Positions 53,801-64,000 of a DNA stretch of 64,000 nucleotides are shown here, piece by piece; position 1 is the stretch's first letter, and every line of letters starts with the position of its first letter. The stretch lies in contig JBCAQO010000004.1 in assembly GCA_039111635.1 (NCBI GenBank), positions 3,224,001 to 3,288,000 on the forward strand, given 5' to 3'. The notes below the pieces were generated by a model. It saw nothing but the letters and a program-made list of their open reading frames with translations. It was not told the DNA's origin and ran no database searches. This DNA comes from Heterobasidion occidentale (lineage: Eukaryota > Basidiomycota > Agaricomycetes > Russulales > Bondarzewiaceae). The translations under genes were made by a program, and so were the position numbers.

Positions 53801-55227
53801 GGCCAGGTGGGTGGAGTCAGACCAAACCATTAGCGGCGCTACGATGCGCTCGTGAGTGTCGTCCGGTCCCATCCGGGGCATGCTGGTAATTTCAAGGTGC
53901 GCCTCAATCATGGCTAGTGATGAGTAGACCTCTGAATACAACAAAATTGGCGTAGCGTCAGGCGTGGGGCACCAGTATTGGCGGAACGGTGTCATATGGA
54001 ACGTGCGGGAGACTGGAGCAGCGTAGGTGGACCGGATGATGTTGACCAGGCGTCTATGGTAGACGCCATTGACCGTAAACACCGGCGATTCGCTCTCAGG
54101 TTTCATAGTCTGTTTGTCGGCGGGGGGGAGACGTATATCAACCGAGGCACAATGCCATCCGTCTTGGTTCTGCAATCTATTCTCAGGATTAGCAAGATGT
54201 TTGTCCAATCTTTTTGTCTCGCGAGCAAAAGAGACCCCCGAGAGCTCTTTCAAATCAAATTCTGGGTGTAATAGAGTCTCCACCAGCCTGTCAAACTCTC
54301 CCCCTGACTTCAATGTGGAACCGGAAAAGTGCCATCCCAGCAGGAGCTCGGAAGACCGATTCGCAAATGGCGCAGTGGACGATGCCAGTACGGTAGCTTG
54401 TGCGGGAGCTGCCGATGAAGGAGCGGGTGTCATTTCGACGTCTGGTAGTACCGGTGTGTCAGACACAGATGCCGGTGCAGCGGCTTGGGCGGGAGCCGCC
54501 ATTGAAGGAACAGGTGTCGATGGGGGAACAGCGAGTCCTGGTGAGTCGCAAACAGAGTCCAGAGAGAGTCCCGCTTCGGGATTTGACGTCGGGCGCTCAG
54601 GATATGAGCGAAAGATCCCGTATGCGTTTGGCATGGTCTCAAGCCAGGCAACCGGGTGTGCGCGAGGCCCCTCCTCGGGCGGGTCATCCAGCGCCGTTGA
54701 TTGCTGAGGTGAGTTTCCGTGGGAGGTGACGGGATTTGACAGTGTCTGACGGGTCGGAATGTGGGCTAGGGGGGTTGGCATTGACGGCAAGAAGTCGATG
54801 AGGTGTTTTGGAAATCGCACCTGACGCCCCGAGCGACTCGAGAAGACCGGCGGTGTGTCTGCCTGCATTTCCCGTATTGGCGGTGTATTGACGTCTGACT
54901 CTGTTGTTCCAGCTGTAATGGAATCTCCCTGCATGTTATGATTCAGCCTCTTGAACTCGAGACACTCGAACGTCCACAAAGCAAGGTCAATAAACTTACC
55001 GGTAAGTCACCTGGGTCTTCCTCCATGTTGGTGAGCATCTCCTGACCCTCCCTCACATCTCCCTCCCTTCGCTTTTTGACAGACATCCTGGGCTGGGTGT
55101 TCCATGACCGTTTACGATTGACGCTCGCCGCACTGGCGAGTTCTGCATACTTGGAACACCGGCTTAAATGGGCGCTAAGCGACCGCGGTGTGTTGCATGA
55201 GGTCCCGCAACCCGCGCATGCTGCCAT
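50818..55227 (-). CDS. Plavaka-type transposase
   Basis: Large multi-exon transposase, starting MAACAGCGTSCNTPRSLSAH, an N-terminal C2HC finger (C-x2-C...H-x3-C). A Pro/Ser/Ala-rich linker follows, with SRSGRQVRFPKHLIDFLPSM. The core has PLMVWSDSTHLASFGTASLW, FGSQSKYTRARPTSKSAHHL, FPRFLTYSADYPEK, the zinc-knuckle-like CLCPRCLV, VVDLLHEFELGVWKAIFTHL and AIPCFEGLLEEPHNRILMDL. These blocks are characteristic of the Plavaka group of CACTA-like basidiomycete transposases. The C-terminus contains YWYARVLGIFHV, MDFLWVRWYG, MFMRYRGGGVGHQVTR and an acidic tail. Asp residues in the WSDSTHL and DLLHEFELG blocks are candidate catalytic residues (inference). All exons found are open. Confidence 0.82.
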
Positions 55228-55440
55228 CAACACAAAGACAAGGAGAGTAAGTAGTAGATGGAAGGCTGTGGCCACCCTAGTAGGTCGCCGCTTCTGTCGA
55301 ACTCGAACATCCAGCCCACCACGAGGTGAGTCTGGTATTTGTGTTCTGTTTGGCACAACTTAATCAATTTTTGAACTCTAATCCCTCACGACTTGTCGAC
55401 CTCCTCTGCCAACTCAACGCTTCCGCCCCGCGTTGATCGA
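55228..55440. promoter_or_regulatory. Divergent promoter region inside the transposon
   Basis: 213 bp between the start codons of the two element genes; holds both promoters. No TATA box recognised. Confidence 0.4.
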
Positions 55441-57747
55441 TGGTCGGCTCGCATGCGCCAGGAGTGTATTATGACGATACCAGCCTGTCTGATGATCCAC
55501 CCGCAACAGAAAAGAAACAACCTGTGTGAGTTTGATTGCATCTAAGGCCAAGCTGTTATTGATACCAAACGAGGCCTCAGTTTGAACGACACTCTGAAAG
55601 CTTTCCTAGAACCCGCCCGCAATCTGCGACGGGTGGTGGATCTATATTGCAACATTCACATGGTGTTCCTCAATGGGAACACCATCATGGAACACCTAGC
55701 CGATGAAGACCTCGAGTACGACGATGAGGCTTGCGCCATTGCCGACCTCGCACAAGCAAGGAATGGGTATTCAACCTGTAATTTTCCCTCCTTACCGTGC
55801 CAATGTACTGAACTCTGTCTTCTAGGGATGTACATGCTTACTCTGGTGATTGGAGAATCTTCAACGCGATCCTGGATGTCATTCCGGGTCTTCGTGATTG
55901 TTACGACAACACTCCGGACATGGATGTACTGCTAAAACTTGCCAAAGAGGTATGTATATCTTATCTTACTCATTGCCCCTTCCCTGCGCTGAATCATATC
56001 TCCACGGAACGTGCAGATGAATGAGCGTGCCAACAACGGCCGAGCGACTGATGCCCATTCGCTAAAAGAAGGCATCAAGATGTACATACCGGATTGGTCC
56101 CCCAGCGCGCCCGACATCCACGACACGAAGGCCCAGCGAGGCTTCAATCATGTACAGTACACCAAACAGCTCATACCGGCGCGATATGCACGCCTCTTCA
56201 AGGAGGATCCGATTAGGTATGCCAGCCAAGTCCTCTCGCTCATGTTCATGCATCAAATAACAGTACGAGACTACAGTACCCGAGCGAAATTGTTGGACGG
56301 CCGTCTTGTCGTCAGCCCACGGTTCATGCCCTCTTTTGTCTATGAGCGGCCTGAAGACTACACATCCAACACGGTTGAGGACGGCCTTTTTTGTGGCCCC
56401 TTACTGCTCAGAGTAAGATTCAATCTTGATAATGCTCTCCCTATGTGAAGTTCTGTCCAGGTTGCTCGGCACATCCTTATTGGACCAAATGTTTCCGCCA
56501 CTGCCAAAGTTCTGCCTGGTGGAGGCGGCAATGCGAACAAACATCGAATCACACGCACCACGCCCGAACTTGTTGCGTACTTTGTAGTGCAGGTAAATCA
56601 CTTGTTATTCTGACGAGCACTACGCCGACTCACACCTGGAATCCATCACAGGCGTACTTTGCAATGAATAGTACAACAACATGGAATGCAGGCAGCAGCA
56701 AGGGTACGGCCGCCGAGTTCGACTACTCGCTTCTGTATTACACGGTGATCAAGATGTTTAACCCAACAATCGGTGATGAGGTAAATGAGTGGGCACACGA
56801 GACACTGCAGTGGATCAACCAGTAAGAAAGTATTGCCTGTGTGGTAGAAGGTACTCATGTCCATTTGTTGTAGACAGCTGTATGGTCACCCGGAAGGAAT
56901 GTCAGGCGCTGCCGCACCTTCACAAGGCATCAATGACGACGACGACGATTGGCTGCGGATGATCAAGAACCGTGCGGCACGACAAATGGCCCGGGCGTCA
57001 AGCTTGCGAGGTGGGTTCCGACGCTTACCCTGGTAGAGAAGTCGTGATACATAACGACCCTTACAGAAACCTCAGCGACCCTCAACCTCAATACAAGCAA
57101 TAGCTCTACTCCGGCTGCCACGGAGGACTCCGAATGGCCGGTTCCATCATCTCCACCTCCATCAGAGGTACCTGCTGGGCTGCCCATCGATCCGGTGCTC
57201 CTCGCCATATCTAATGATTTGCCTGGTAAGCACTGCATTTAAGTTCACTATCAAATTCATGCTTATGACGTTCTACATCCATGTAGACTTGCCTGTTCCT
57301 CGTCCCCGTTCAGCGGAGGGGATAAGTGCGGACACTCACACTCCACCATTGCATATGCCTTCTCTGGGTGTCGACAACCTCTCATTGCTTCGTGCGACGC
57401 CAGCTTCAATGGTGCCAGATTTGAGCGGCCCAGCAGACTCCGTGCACAACACAGTTATAATGCCAAGCGCTAGCATAGATCATTCGGATCGTACGACACA
57501 ACCTGAGGCTAATCACCCCGCCGCAGTCGACAATTTCCCGGGGCAATCCAACGGGGTCACGAAACGTACGTCACCCAGCAGCGGAGAAGGTCCAGATGTG
57601 GAGAACGCAAGCGGACGGCCCCGCAAGAAGACATCTGCATCCACAGGCACTTCACAGGGAAGGAAGACGAGAGGGGGGGCTCCCAAGGCAGTGGCGCAAA
57701 GATCTACGAGGCAGACGACAGCGGGAAGGAATACGAATGGGAAATGA
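55441..57747 (+). CDS. Transposon partner protein (DUF6698-like)
   Basis: Second gene of the element, transcribed away from the transposase. At least eight exons, starting MVGSHAPGVYYDDTSLSDDP. The first junction gives KKQPVLNDTLKAFLEPARNL in phase. Later blocks are DVHAYSGDWRIFNAILDVIP, MNERANNGRATDAHSLKEGI, MYIPDWSPSAP, RFMPSFVYERPEDYTSNTVE, VARHILIGPNVS and AYFAMNSTTTWNAGSSKG. The resemblance is to the DUF6698 group of basidiomycete proteins, recalled rather than searched. The C-terminus is disordered and basic (RPRKKTSASTGTSQGRKTRGG), so DNA or RNA contact is plausible. Its conserved pairing with the transposase would imply a role in transposition, but no enzymatic motif is visible. Confidence 0.7.
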
Positions 57748-58118
57748 AAGGTGAATTACATTGGTTGCATAGTAATTTCGATAGTGTACGATGCATATCA
57801 GTTTGCTATGTGCTCTTCTAATCTGTCATCACAAATATCATCCATGATAATCCGTCTACAGTCTTGTGGAACCAAAATGAATTGTCATTGCTTCTACAAT
57901 GGTTGTGTATTGTACAGTATGTAGAATATGACCAGACATGGTGAGGAGTGACGAGACATGAGGAATATGCCCACCCGCCCATAATTGTAGGATGGGTCAT
58001 AGTATGTTGTGTTACCATAATTGAGATAGCTCACCATGCATTATGACCACAATGATTTTCAACGGCAGTTACGGCCTTGTCAGCACTTGTCATCTGTGGT
58101 CATCCGTCGCCATACTCA
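57748..58118. other. Right subterminal region of the transposon
   Basis: AT-rich, noncoding. Short inverted words (ttgtgtattgtac, catgagga) are scattered here; this is the expected place for transposase-binding repeats. Confidence 0.4.
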
Positions 58119-58134
58119 GACAGTTTTGCTGATG
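58119..58134 (-). repeat. Right terminal inverted repeat of the transposon
   Basis: GACAGTTTTGCTGATG, the exact reverse complement of 50347-50362, followed by the AT duplication at 58135-58136. Confidence 0.85.
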
Positions 58135-58857
58135 ATGCTACCGAGATGATACTCCCCGCCGCTCGTCGGAGGTGCCTGTGGAGGTAACAAGCCCACGACG
58201 ACTTCCACCAGAAGCGTGCCGGGGTATCCCTGATCACCGTCTTTTGAGATCGTCCGGAACAGTGCAGATGAGCCTTGGGGTAGTGTCGACTGGAACGTAT
58301 TCAGTTCGGCAGCGGTGAAGAGAGTGCCGGGGGGAGAAGAAACGGCGACCCCTCCTGGACTGAATGAGGTAGCACCAACAAGAGCGTCGAGTGGGATCGG
58401 CTCGAAGTCGGCTTGATCGAAGCCGTTAGGTCCGCCGTGGAGCGAGACGGTAGGAGTGGCATCAGAGTTAGGCAGAGGAGAGACTTGGGCGGTCAGTCCG
58501 TTGCGAGAAACGGAATAGGTGCCGACAGGGATGCGGTTAGTGTAGCGACCGATGATCGTGTTCGTGTATTTCTGGTCCAAGTGACCTTTGGGGTCCTCTG
58601 GGCCGACAACCAAATCGTGTGTCTGTAAACAAGGCGGAGTGAGCGGGATGATCGAGCAGGGGAATCAAGAAACGCACACGACCATCCGCCTGTACGAACA
58701 GTCGATGGAGAACGAGCCCACGAGGTAGAAGCTGCGATGATACGTGTCAGTGCACGCTGCGATACAAGTGAACTATTAGCATTCATACCTCTACCGCAAG
58801 AGAAGGTGTCAGAGACGGTAGGGTGAGCAGGATCGGTTGGAGCGATGCGTCTGACAT
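58135..58857 (-). pseudogene. Aldose 1-epimerase, 5' part, interrupted by the transposon
   Basis: Starts MSDASLQPILLTLPSLTPSL at 58857. Two short introns follow, with joins LAVE-LLPRGLVLHRLFVQ and ADGR-THDLVVGPEDPKG. The large exon contains QKYTNTIIGRYTNRIPVG and SLHGGPNGFD, which are mutarotase substrate-binding blocks, and ends EYHLGSI at the insertion. On the chromosome the frame then enters the element's repeat and stops after five foreign residues (58116). The visible product therefore lacks the second half of the beta-sandwich, including the His block in the 3' part, and should be inactive as it stands. Nothing else in the host gene is damaged. Confidence 0.9.
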
Positions 58858-59573
58858 GGCGTAGCAGGTATCTGTCGTTCAACCTGTCGTTTCTAACGGT
58901 CGATGGTAAGATAGAGATGCACGAGAGTGGTATGGGGCACCCGAAATATTGTCAGTCATCAGGTGACTACGATCGATATAGCGCCAGATAGTACCTTGTG
59001 CGATGCTACTGTCGCTCCGAGGCCTGTAGAAGTACAGATAGGGCTCACCTCTTATCCGATGGTTTTAAGAATTGAGAAGGAGCCTTGTATCGTTTCACAG
59101 GCAGATGGAAGCAAATATGAACAAAAGCAACCGGCGTTGACTTGGGAAGCCATAGTAGCTCCATAAGACCTAACCTTGATCTAGGTTCCAAGTTACCTGT
59201 ATCGGCCGTCTGCAGACTCCAGAGTGTCGTGTCATCGTTGGAGAAGAACATTTTCTCGTACTGGATGCTTTTTATGTAAAATGCAAGTACTAAATAGAGA
59301 CTTGAGGACGGGGTGACAAGACAAGCATATAGAACCACCAAATTCAGCGAAACATTATGGATCACGTGCTGAACAGATCTGGACGCGTTGGGCGACTTGG
59401 CTCGCCACCACCGCGTAGCGTGACGAGCGTCGTAACATATGCTCTCAGGCTATTGTTTGGCTCTCCTTTCTTCCCCCTCATATCACAGTCAACTTGTTCG
59501 ACGCGCATTGAAGGACGCACGTATACAGAGATTATACTGGGCTCGCTCTGCATCTACATACACTCTGACGATC
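58858..59573. other. Intergene between aldose epimerase and RNase H1
   Basis: Divergent promoters are expected here. Only short ORFs without recognisable products. Confidence 0.5.
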
Positions 59574-60910
59574 ATGCCTAGCAAATCGGCCACATTTTAC
59601 GCCGTAAAACAAGGTCGGGCGCCTGGCGTGTACGAGACATGGTGAGCCACTTGATTGTCTGACATATACTTTCCATAATAAGGTTACAGGGGGGAGTGTC
59701 AAGCCCAAGTGAATGGCTTCTCGAATCCTTTGTTTAAGAAGTTCCACGATTTAGAGAGTGCTCAAGAGTGGGTTGGGATACCCAAGCGGACTTTGGATTC
59801 AGATGCACAGCTGCCTCCTAGTAAGAGGCATGAGAAGACAAAAGCATCCTTTTCATCTTCGTCATCAAGCGGCCCGAGTGTGATATCCTCAATCACCTCC
59901 ACGTCCAAATCACAGGCATCTGTAGATACCCGTAAACAGATGGAATCCAACACAGAGCTTGTGGTATATACCGACGGCGCATGCAGAGGAAATGGACGGG
60001 CAGGCTCTCTCGCGGGTGTCGGTGTCTGGTGGGGGAATAATGATCACCGGTACTGGGTTTCAGCTTTGAATTAAACACTTATTGTGGCTCATTATCTCGC
60101 AATTTCAGTAATATATCAGAGCGATGTCCAGGTGTACAGACGAATAATCGTGCAGAGCTCATCGTACGTTCATCACTTTCAGTCCATGCCTCCTCACCTC
60201 AGTTGCCATTAGGCCATCATCCGAGTTCTCGAAACAGCTCCGATTTCGAACACGCCGTTAAGGATCAAATCCGACTCACAGTATTCCATCAAATGTCCGC
60301 ACTTATATCTTCTCCCTGGCTCGTGTGAAGGTTGACGTATATCCTGACTTTTGGATATCCATATATTCAGGCGTTGAAGAGTGGCTGCCAAATTGGATAA
60401 AGCGCAACTGGCGCTCGTCCACTGGTGCGCCCGTGAAGAACGTGGACCTCGTCATGTACCTATCCACCCTGCTTGACCTCCGTGCGCGCTCAGGGCAGAA
60501 GATAATATTAGAACATGTGCGCGGCCACAGGGGCGAGGAGGGGAACGAAGGCGCGGACGCGCTAGCCGTCGCCGGAGCGGCATGCTCAGAGGTGGAAGAC
60601 CGCGATTGGGCGCAGCTGATGAAAGCTGTAGAGAAGAAGATGTCGTTCATGGACGGTGTCGCTGATGCCTCCAGAGCGGATGCTCCCCAGAGCGAAGATG
60701 CGCCCGTGACCGTTGTGGCAGAAACAAAGGAAACTACTACGGCCAGGACGGAGGTAAGTACGAAGACTTTGACAGACGATGATGTCGATGCATCGGTGAG
60801 TCGCTCAGCAAATTCCCGGCCATTGTATATTCAAACGACGATGCTATGGATAGTTCCTGCTTAGTGACGAAGCTCTGTTGGAAATGGAGAGAACAGGTGA
60901 TTTTGATTGA
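59574..60910 (+). CDS. RNH1: Ribonuclease H1
   Basis: Cleaves the RNA strand of RNA-DNA hybrids. The N-terminal hybrid-binding domain starts MPSKSATFYAVKQGRAPGVY and joins in phase to ETWGECQAQVNGFSNPLFKK. A Ser-rich linker follows, then the catalytic domain: YTDGACRGNG (first Asp), TNNRAEL (Glu), IKSDSQYSIKC (Asp) and GHRGEEGNEGADALAVAG (final Asp), the full DEDD set. Short introns split it after HR, after AELI and after K (donor GTCCGC, join SIKC-VEEWLPNWIKR). A last intron (GTGAGT at about 60795, acceptor ATAG at 60853) gives the tail FLLSDEALLEMERTGDFD ending at 60910; without it the frame stops at 60864. I favour the spliced tail because of its helical, acidic character. Confidence 0.88.
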
Positions 60911-61505
60911 GCATGCTTGATTTATTCGACATCACTACAGAGCCATATTCTCTGTGTTATTCTAGTTGTACTGTAGCCGTAGCTTGTAGCATGCAAATCT
61001 TCATAAAACCCTCCTCTGATGAACTCATAACAATGTGGGTATTGAGTGCATCCGTTTCACGTTCTACAGGCTTCAGATTTATGTGAGACGACAAGAACTT
61101 CTGTGAGCAGACAGCTGTAAGAATTTCTGGAACGCTTCCCCCCTTCCTTCTCCACATCATCCAATGGCACCGCCATCAAGAACTCGCTAAGTCAACACAC
61201 CTGCCCACAATTTTCCACGTGAACTGAAATGGGCCGAGACGAAGATATTGCAGACGTACACTATAGATAAACAATTGCCAAGGAAAGTGAATGCGCAGTT
61301 AACACAAACAGGTGGACTTGTCAGGAAGGGAAAGGTGACGATGGATGGTGGTGTGTATAAAAAACAAAAAAACACTGGATAAAAATGATAGCGATTGGGT
61401 AAGACTGGGCAGGCAGTTGTGAGCTCCAATTTCATGACGGATAGGCTCTGTACGGGGAGTCCGGGAGATCCAATACAACAAGGAAGGCCTCGCGAGTCAC
61501 GAAGC
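60911..61505. other. Convergent 3' intergene
   Basis: Between the RNase H1 end and the phosphatidylserine decarboxylase end. No gene recognised. Confidence 0.5.
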
Positions 61506-64000
61506 GCGGCGTTTCCGACGTTTAAGCGCTCCCCGCAGTCGTGGCAGGAGCCACGCCAGGTCGGCGGCCGATGCCCATGCCCACACGGACGAGCGTCTCG
61601 AGCGATGCACGGCCATTGACCAGCAGATCCTCGTCCCACTCGACGACGCCCCTCTCAAACAGCAGCACGATCGTAGAGCCACCTGCGCATCGTTAGCCAA
61701 CGGCGCACAAGATAGGGCGGATTGGGCGCTCACCAAACGCAAAATACCCGAACTCCTCCCCGCGTTTCACTCGATCGCCCTCCGAGACGGTCGTCTTGAT
61801 GCTCCCGACCATCATCGCTCCGACACACACCGCCATGACGCGACCGAATTGGGGACTATCGATCGGCACAATCTTGCGCGCGTTCTCGCCATACACGTCC
61901 AAGGTCGTACGAATCGCTTGGGGCTGTCCGGGACACCTCAGCCATTAGACGCATGACAGCATGCATATAGCCTAAAGGAGACACTCACGTTGACAGTGTA
62001 ATACTCCCCGGAGATGTACGTCATGGGCCCAATCGTGCCATCGACAGGCGAGTGGAATCGGTGATAATCCTGGGGCGCGAGCCGGAATATGGCCAAAGCG
62101 CCACCCTGATACCTTTCTGTCTGACCCTTGTACGCATCGCCCAGCAGCCGTGCAACAGTGAATTCCCGACCCTTGATCCACAGCCGCGTGGCCTCGTTCA
62201 CCGTCTCAAAAGCCATCAGACGGCAGTCCGCTGCGCTCACGAGCCGGTTAGGATTCTCGGCCTCGTCATAGGCCTGGCGGACATTTTCAGTTTTCTGCAT
62301 GCAAGTGCGTTAGCATGGGTGGACATGGACAACTATAATAAAGGATACGGACCGGTAGAAGAACTCGTTGAATGTCTCTGATAACCAATCCATACGAATG
62401 AGCAAAGAATTCACGATCAAAAGAAAGAATGAACCCACTGAAAGAGGAAATGGGATCCTGATCTCGTCCACGTTGAGATTATGGAATTGGATGAAGGATG
62501 GTATATCGTGCGCCGATTCTGGGAGTCGTATTTGACACCTTGTTTGATGGAAAGAGATTTGAGTAGCCGGCGCTGACAATGATGTTTGTGAGAAGCGATG
62601 CGAACAGAAGACAATCACAGGTGCATACCTCTGGCACCCTCCATCTTGCCTCGTGCACCCTGCCTGATAGTCAGTACGTATACACTAATCGCCGAGGCAC
62701 AGGGAATTACCTTGTACAAGAGCCGAATACCAAGTCGCACAGACCTGCATCTTCTCTTCTTCCAATTGACCGGTCATCCGATTCTGCACGATGATGTTTG
62801 CCGAATTCTGCGGCCCAATTGGTTGTGCGGCATCAGCATCGCAGCAGGCAGCGGACGAAAAAAAAAGGAAAGCTCACAGCCCCGAGCTTATAGTCTCCCG
62901 ACGACACCTTCGACAGGACCCGCGTGTACCACTTGCGCTGCGCCTGGCTCGCCGTCACGAAATTGCCGACCATAATCCTGTCGACGCGCGCCCAGTCCTG
63001 GCTCGCGCACACCGCCAGATGCGTCACGATGTCCCGCTCTGCCTTCGAGTTCAGCCGCGGGCGGTGGCACAGCGGGCAGTTCTTCACGTTGATCACGCGC
63101 TCGAACGCGTCGTCCGGCGAGCTCCAGCCCCCGGACCTCGACCCGGATCCAGACCCTGACGCGGACGCACCGCTGGCCGACGAGTCCTCCGCGTCCGACG
63201 AGGATGCGGACGTCTGGTGCGCCATTGGGGGCGCCAACGCCGCGGCGCCGTGCCGCCCGCGCGCGGCCTCGAAGTGCGCGAACGGATGCTCGATGACGTC
63301 CTTGACCTCCTTTTCCTCGCGCAGCAGCACTTTCTGCATGGGCTCGGTGGTGTGCGCCTTCGGGTGCGCAGGCTGGAGCGATGGCGGCACGCTCTGCTGC
63401 GCTGGCTCGGAGGTGTTGGGCGCAGGGACAGAGAAGTTGTGTCAGGGCCAGAGAAGTTCAACTTGTCCAGCGCGAGCGCCGTGGAGGGATCCGAGGCGTT
63501 GAGACTGGGCGTCACAGCAGTGGATGTGTCTAGCCCCTTGTCATCGTGCTCGATGCGCTTCTTCTCGCTGGACGGACGGCAGATCTCGGCCTCGAGGCAT
63601 TGAATCGCCTCCGCGTATGTGAGGTTGTCCTCCGCCGGCTTCTTGTCCCAGCGCGTGAAGAAGCTGTTGATCGTCTCCATTGACAGCGTGGAGCCGAGAG
63701 AATCGAGCATGGACGTCAGCTCGAGGTGCGACAAGCAGCCTGTATCGTCCGAGTCATACTGCTTCAGGAACTGCCACCAGAACCGCTGGCGGAGCGCATC
63801 GTACGGCTGATACTTTGCTCTGATCGACCATGAGCCCGTCAAGCACTGTCTAGAGAAAATACAGGGCACATTACCGGAAAGTGATAGTGGGATTATGCTT
63901 CGACTCCCAAGGCATCTCCTTCGCCGTCGACAACGGCAACGTGAACTCCTGGAACGTCCTGCTCCCGTCCTCCTCCTCAGGGTACAAGCCTGTCTTGGGG
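61506..64000 (-). CDS. Phosphatidylserine decarboxylase, C2/EF-hand type (partial, 5' end beyond right edge)
   Basis: Makes phosphatidylethanolamine from phosphatidylserine; the C2/EF-hand architecture is that of fungal endosomal/Golgi Psd2-like enzymes. From the right edge: the end of a C2 region (DGSRTFQEFTLPLSTAKEMP), an EF-hand-like stretch (FLKQYDSDDTGCLSHLEL), a Ser/Ala linker, a zinc-finger-like NCPLCHRPRL, then PSD proper: SIKQGVKYDSPESA, SETFNEFFYRKLKENVRQAY, YHRFHSPVDGTIGPM, YTVN and KTTVSEGDRVKRGEEFGYFAFG. The autocatalytic Gly-Ser-Thr lies across a junction, FG-GSTIVLLFERGVVEWDE; it generates the pyruvoyl cofactor. Stop near 61506. The frame changes at about 63420-63460 without a clear intron (see findings). 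Confidence 0.9.

Larger units (their letters stand above)
50347..58134. mobile_element. Plavaka/CACTA-like DNA transposon inserted in the aldose 1-epimerase gene
   Basis: 7,788 bp with perfect 16-bp terminal inverted repeats CATCAGCAAAACTGTC/GACAGTTTTGCTGATG, flanked by an AT duplication. It encodes two divergent multi-exon genes from a 213-bp central promoter region: a transposase (minus, 50818-55227) and a partner protein (plus, 55441-57747). Subterminal stretches of about 400 bp are noncoding. The flanking host gene reads continuously across the site when the element and one AT are left out, which fixes the borders independently of the repeats. CMC-superfamily (CACTA, Mirage, Chapaev) elements make 2-4 bp duplications, which fits. 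I see no stop or frameshift in either gene, so the copy looks young and possibly autonomous. Confidence 0.85.

Noticed and set aside
50347..58134. KDZ transposon or retroelement
   Set aside because: No KDZ, reverse transcriptase or integrase motifs. The core blocks (WSDSTHL, FTYSADYPEK-like, DLLHEFELGVWK) fit Plavaka-type transposases, and the TIRs with a short duplication fit a cut-and-paste element.
49328..58857. Two separate aldose epimerase-related genes
   Set aside because: Each half lacks the other half of one fold, the frame continues across the target site inside a codon, and the 3' part has no start of its own.
1..64000. CRISPR arrays, tRNA or rRNA genes
   Set aside because: No regularly spaced repeats and no recognisable tRNA or rRNA sequence were seen by eye. 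A covariance-model scan would be decisive for tRNAs.

Overview
This window is nuclear DNA of a filamentous basidiomycete, most likely an Agaricomycete. Genes are dense and carry many 50-70 nt introns with GTRNGY donors. The protein set fits that group: fungal-specific FunK1 kinases, a polyporopepsin-like aspartic protease and a Plavaka-type DNA transposon. Splice sites were read by eye, so exon ends are model-based.

Layout. 1-2044: SEC61 alpha (minus, runs off the left edge) and ribosomal stalk protein P1 (plus) diverge from a 241-bp intergene. 3099-5576: an 825-residue disordered protein. 5953-9854: a FunK1-type kinase-like gene, then a YggS/PROSC PLP-binding protein, both minus. 10172-16104: a gamma-glutamylcyclotransferase-like protein, an amidoligase, a UPF0014 (FetB-like) membrane protein and a tiny CGKTTW protein. 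16793-19999: a CaMKK-type kinase. 21010-24202: a coiled-coil protein with a C-terminal hydrophobic segment and four evenly spaced QT[DE] motifs like dynein light chain (LC8) sites. 26414-28039: a Pro/Gln/Tyr-rich protein with a Cys-rich tail. 28633-33726: ORC1 and a C2H2 zinc-finger protein, divergent.

33.8-45.75 kb is a segmental-duplication array. It contains three further long FunK1 copies, shorter FunK1 shards and three decayed pieces of the YggS gene, all in the orientation of the 5.9-9.9 kb source pair. Two copies share one 22-bp deletion, so an already dead copy was duplicated. A third keeps the kinase catalytic motifs and differs from an open frame by one missing base.

46306-47824 is an aspartic protease and 47945-48632 a small PPxY-containing protein. 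An aldose 1-epimerase gene (minus) lies at 49328-58857, but its coding sequence is split by a 7,788-bp element at 50347-58134. The element has 16-bp perfect terminal inverted repeats, a 2-bp AT target duplication and two divergent genes, one a Plavaka/CACTA-like transposase. The host reading frame is continuous across the target site once the element and one AT are disregarded. 59574-60910 is RNase H1. 61506-64000 is a C2/EF-hand phosphatidylserine decarboxylase that runs off the right edge.

Most genes are unlinked housekeeping functions. The accessory biology sits in the FunK1/YggS array and in the transposon insertion.
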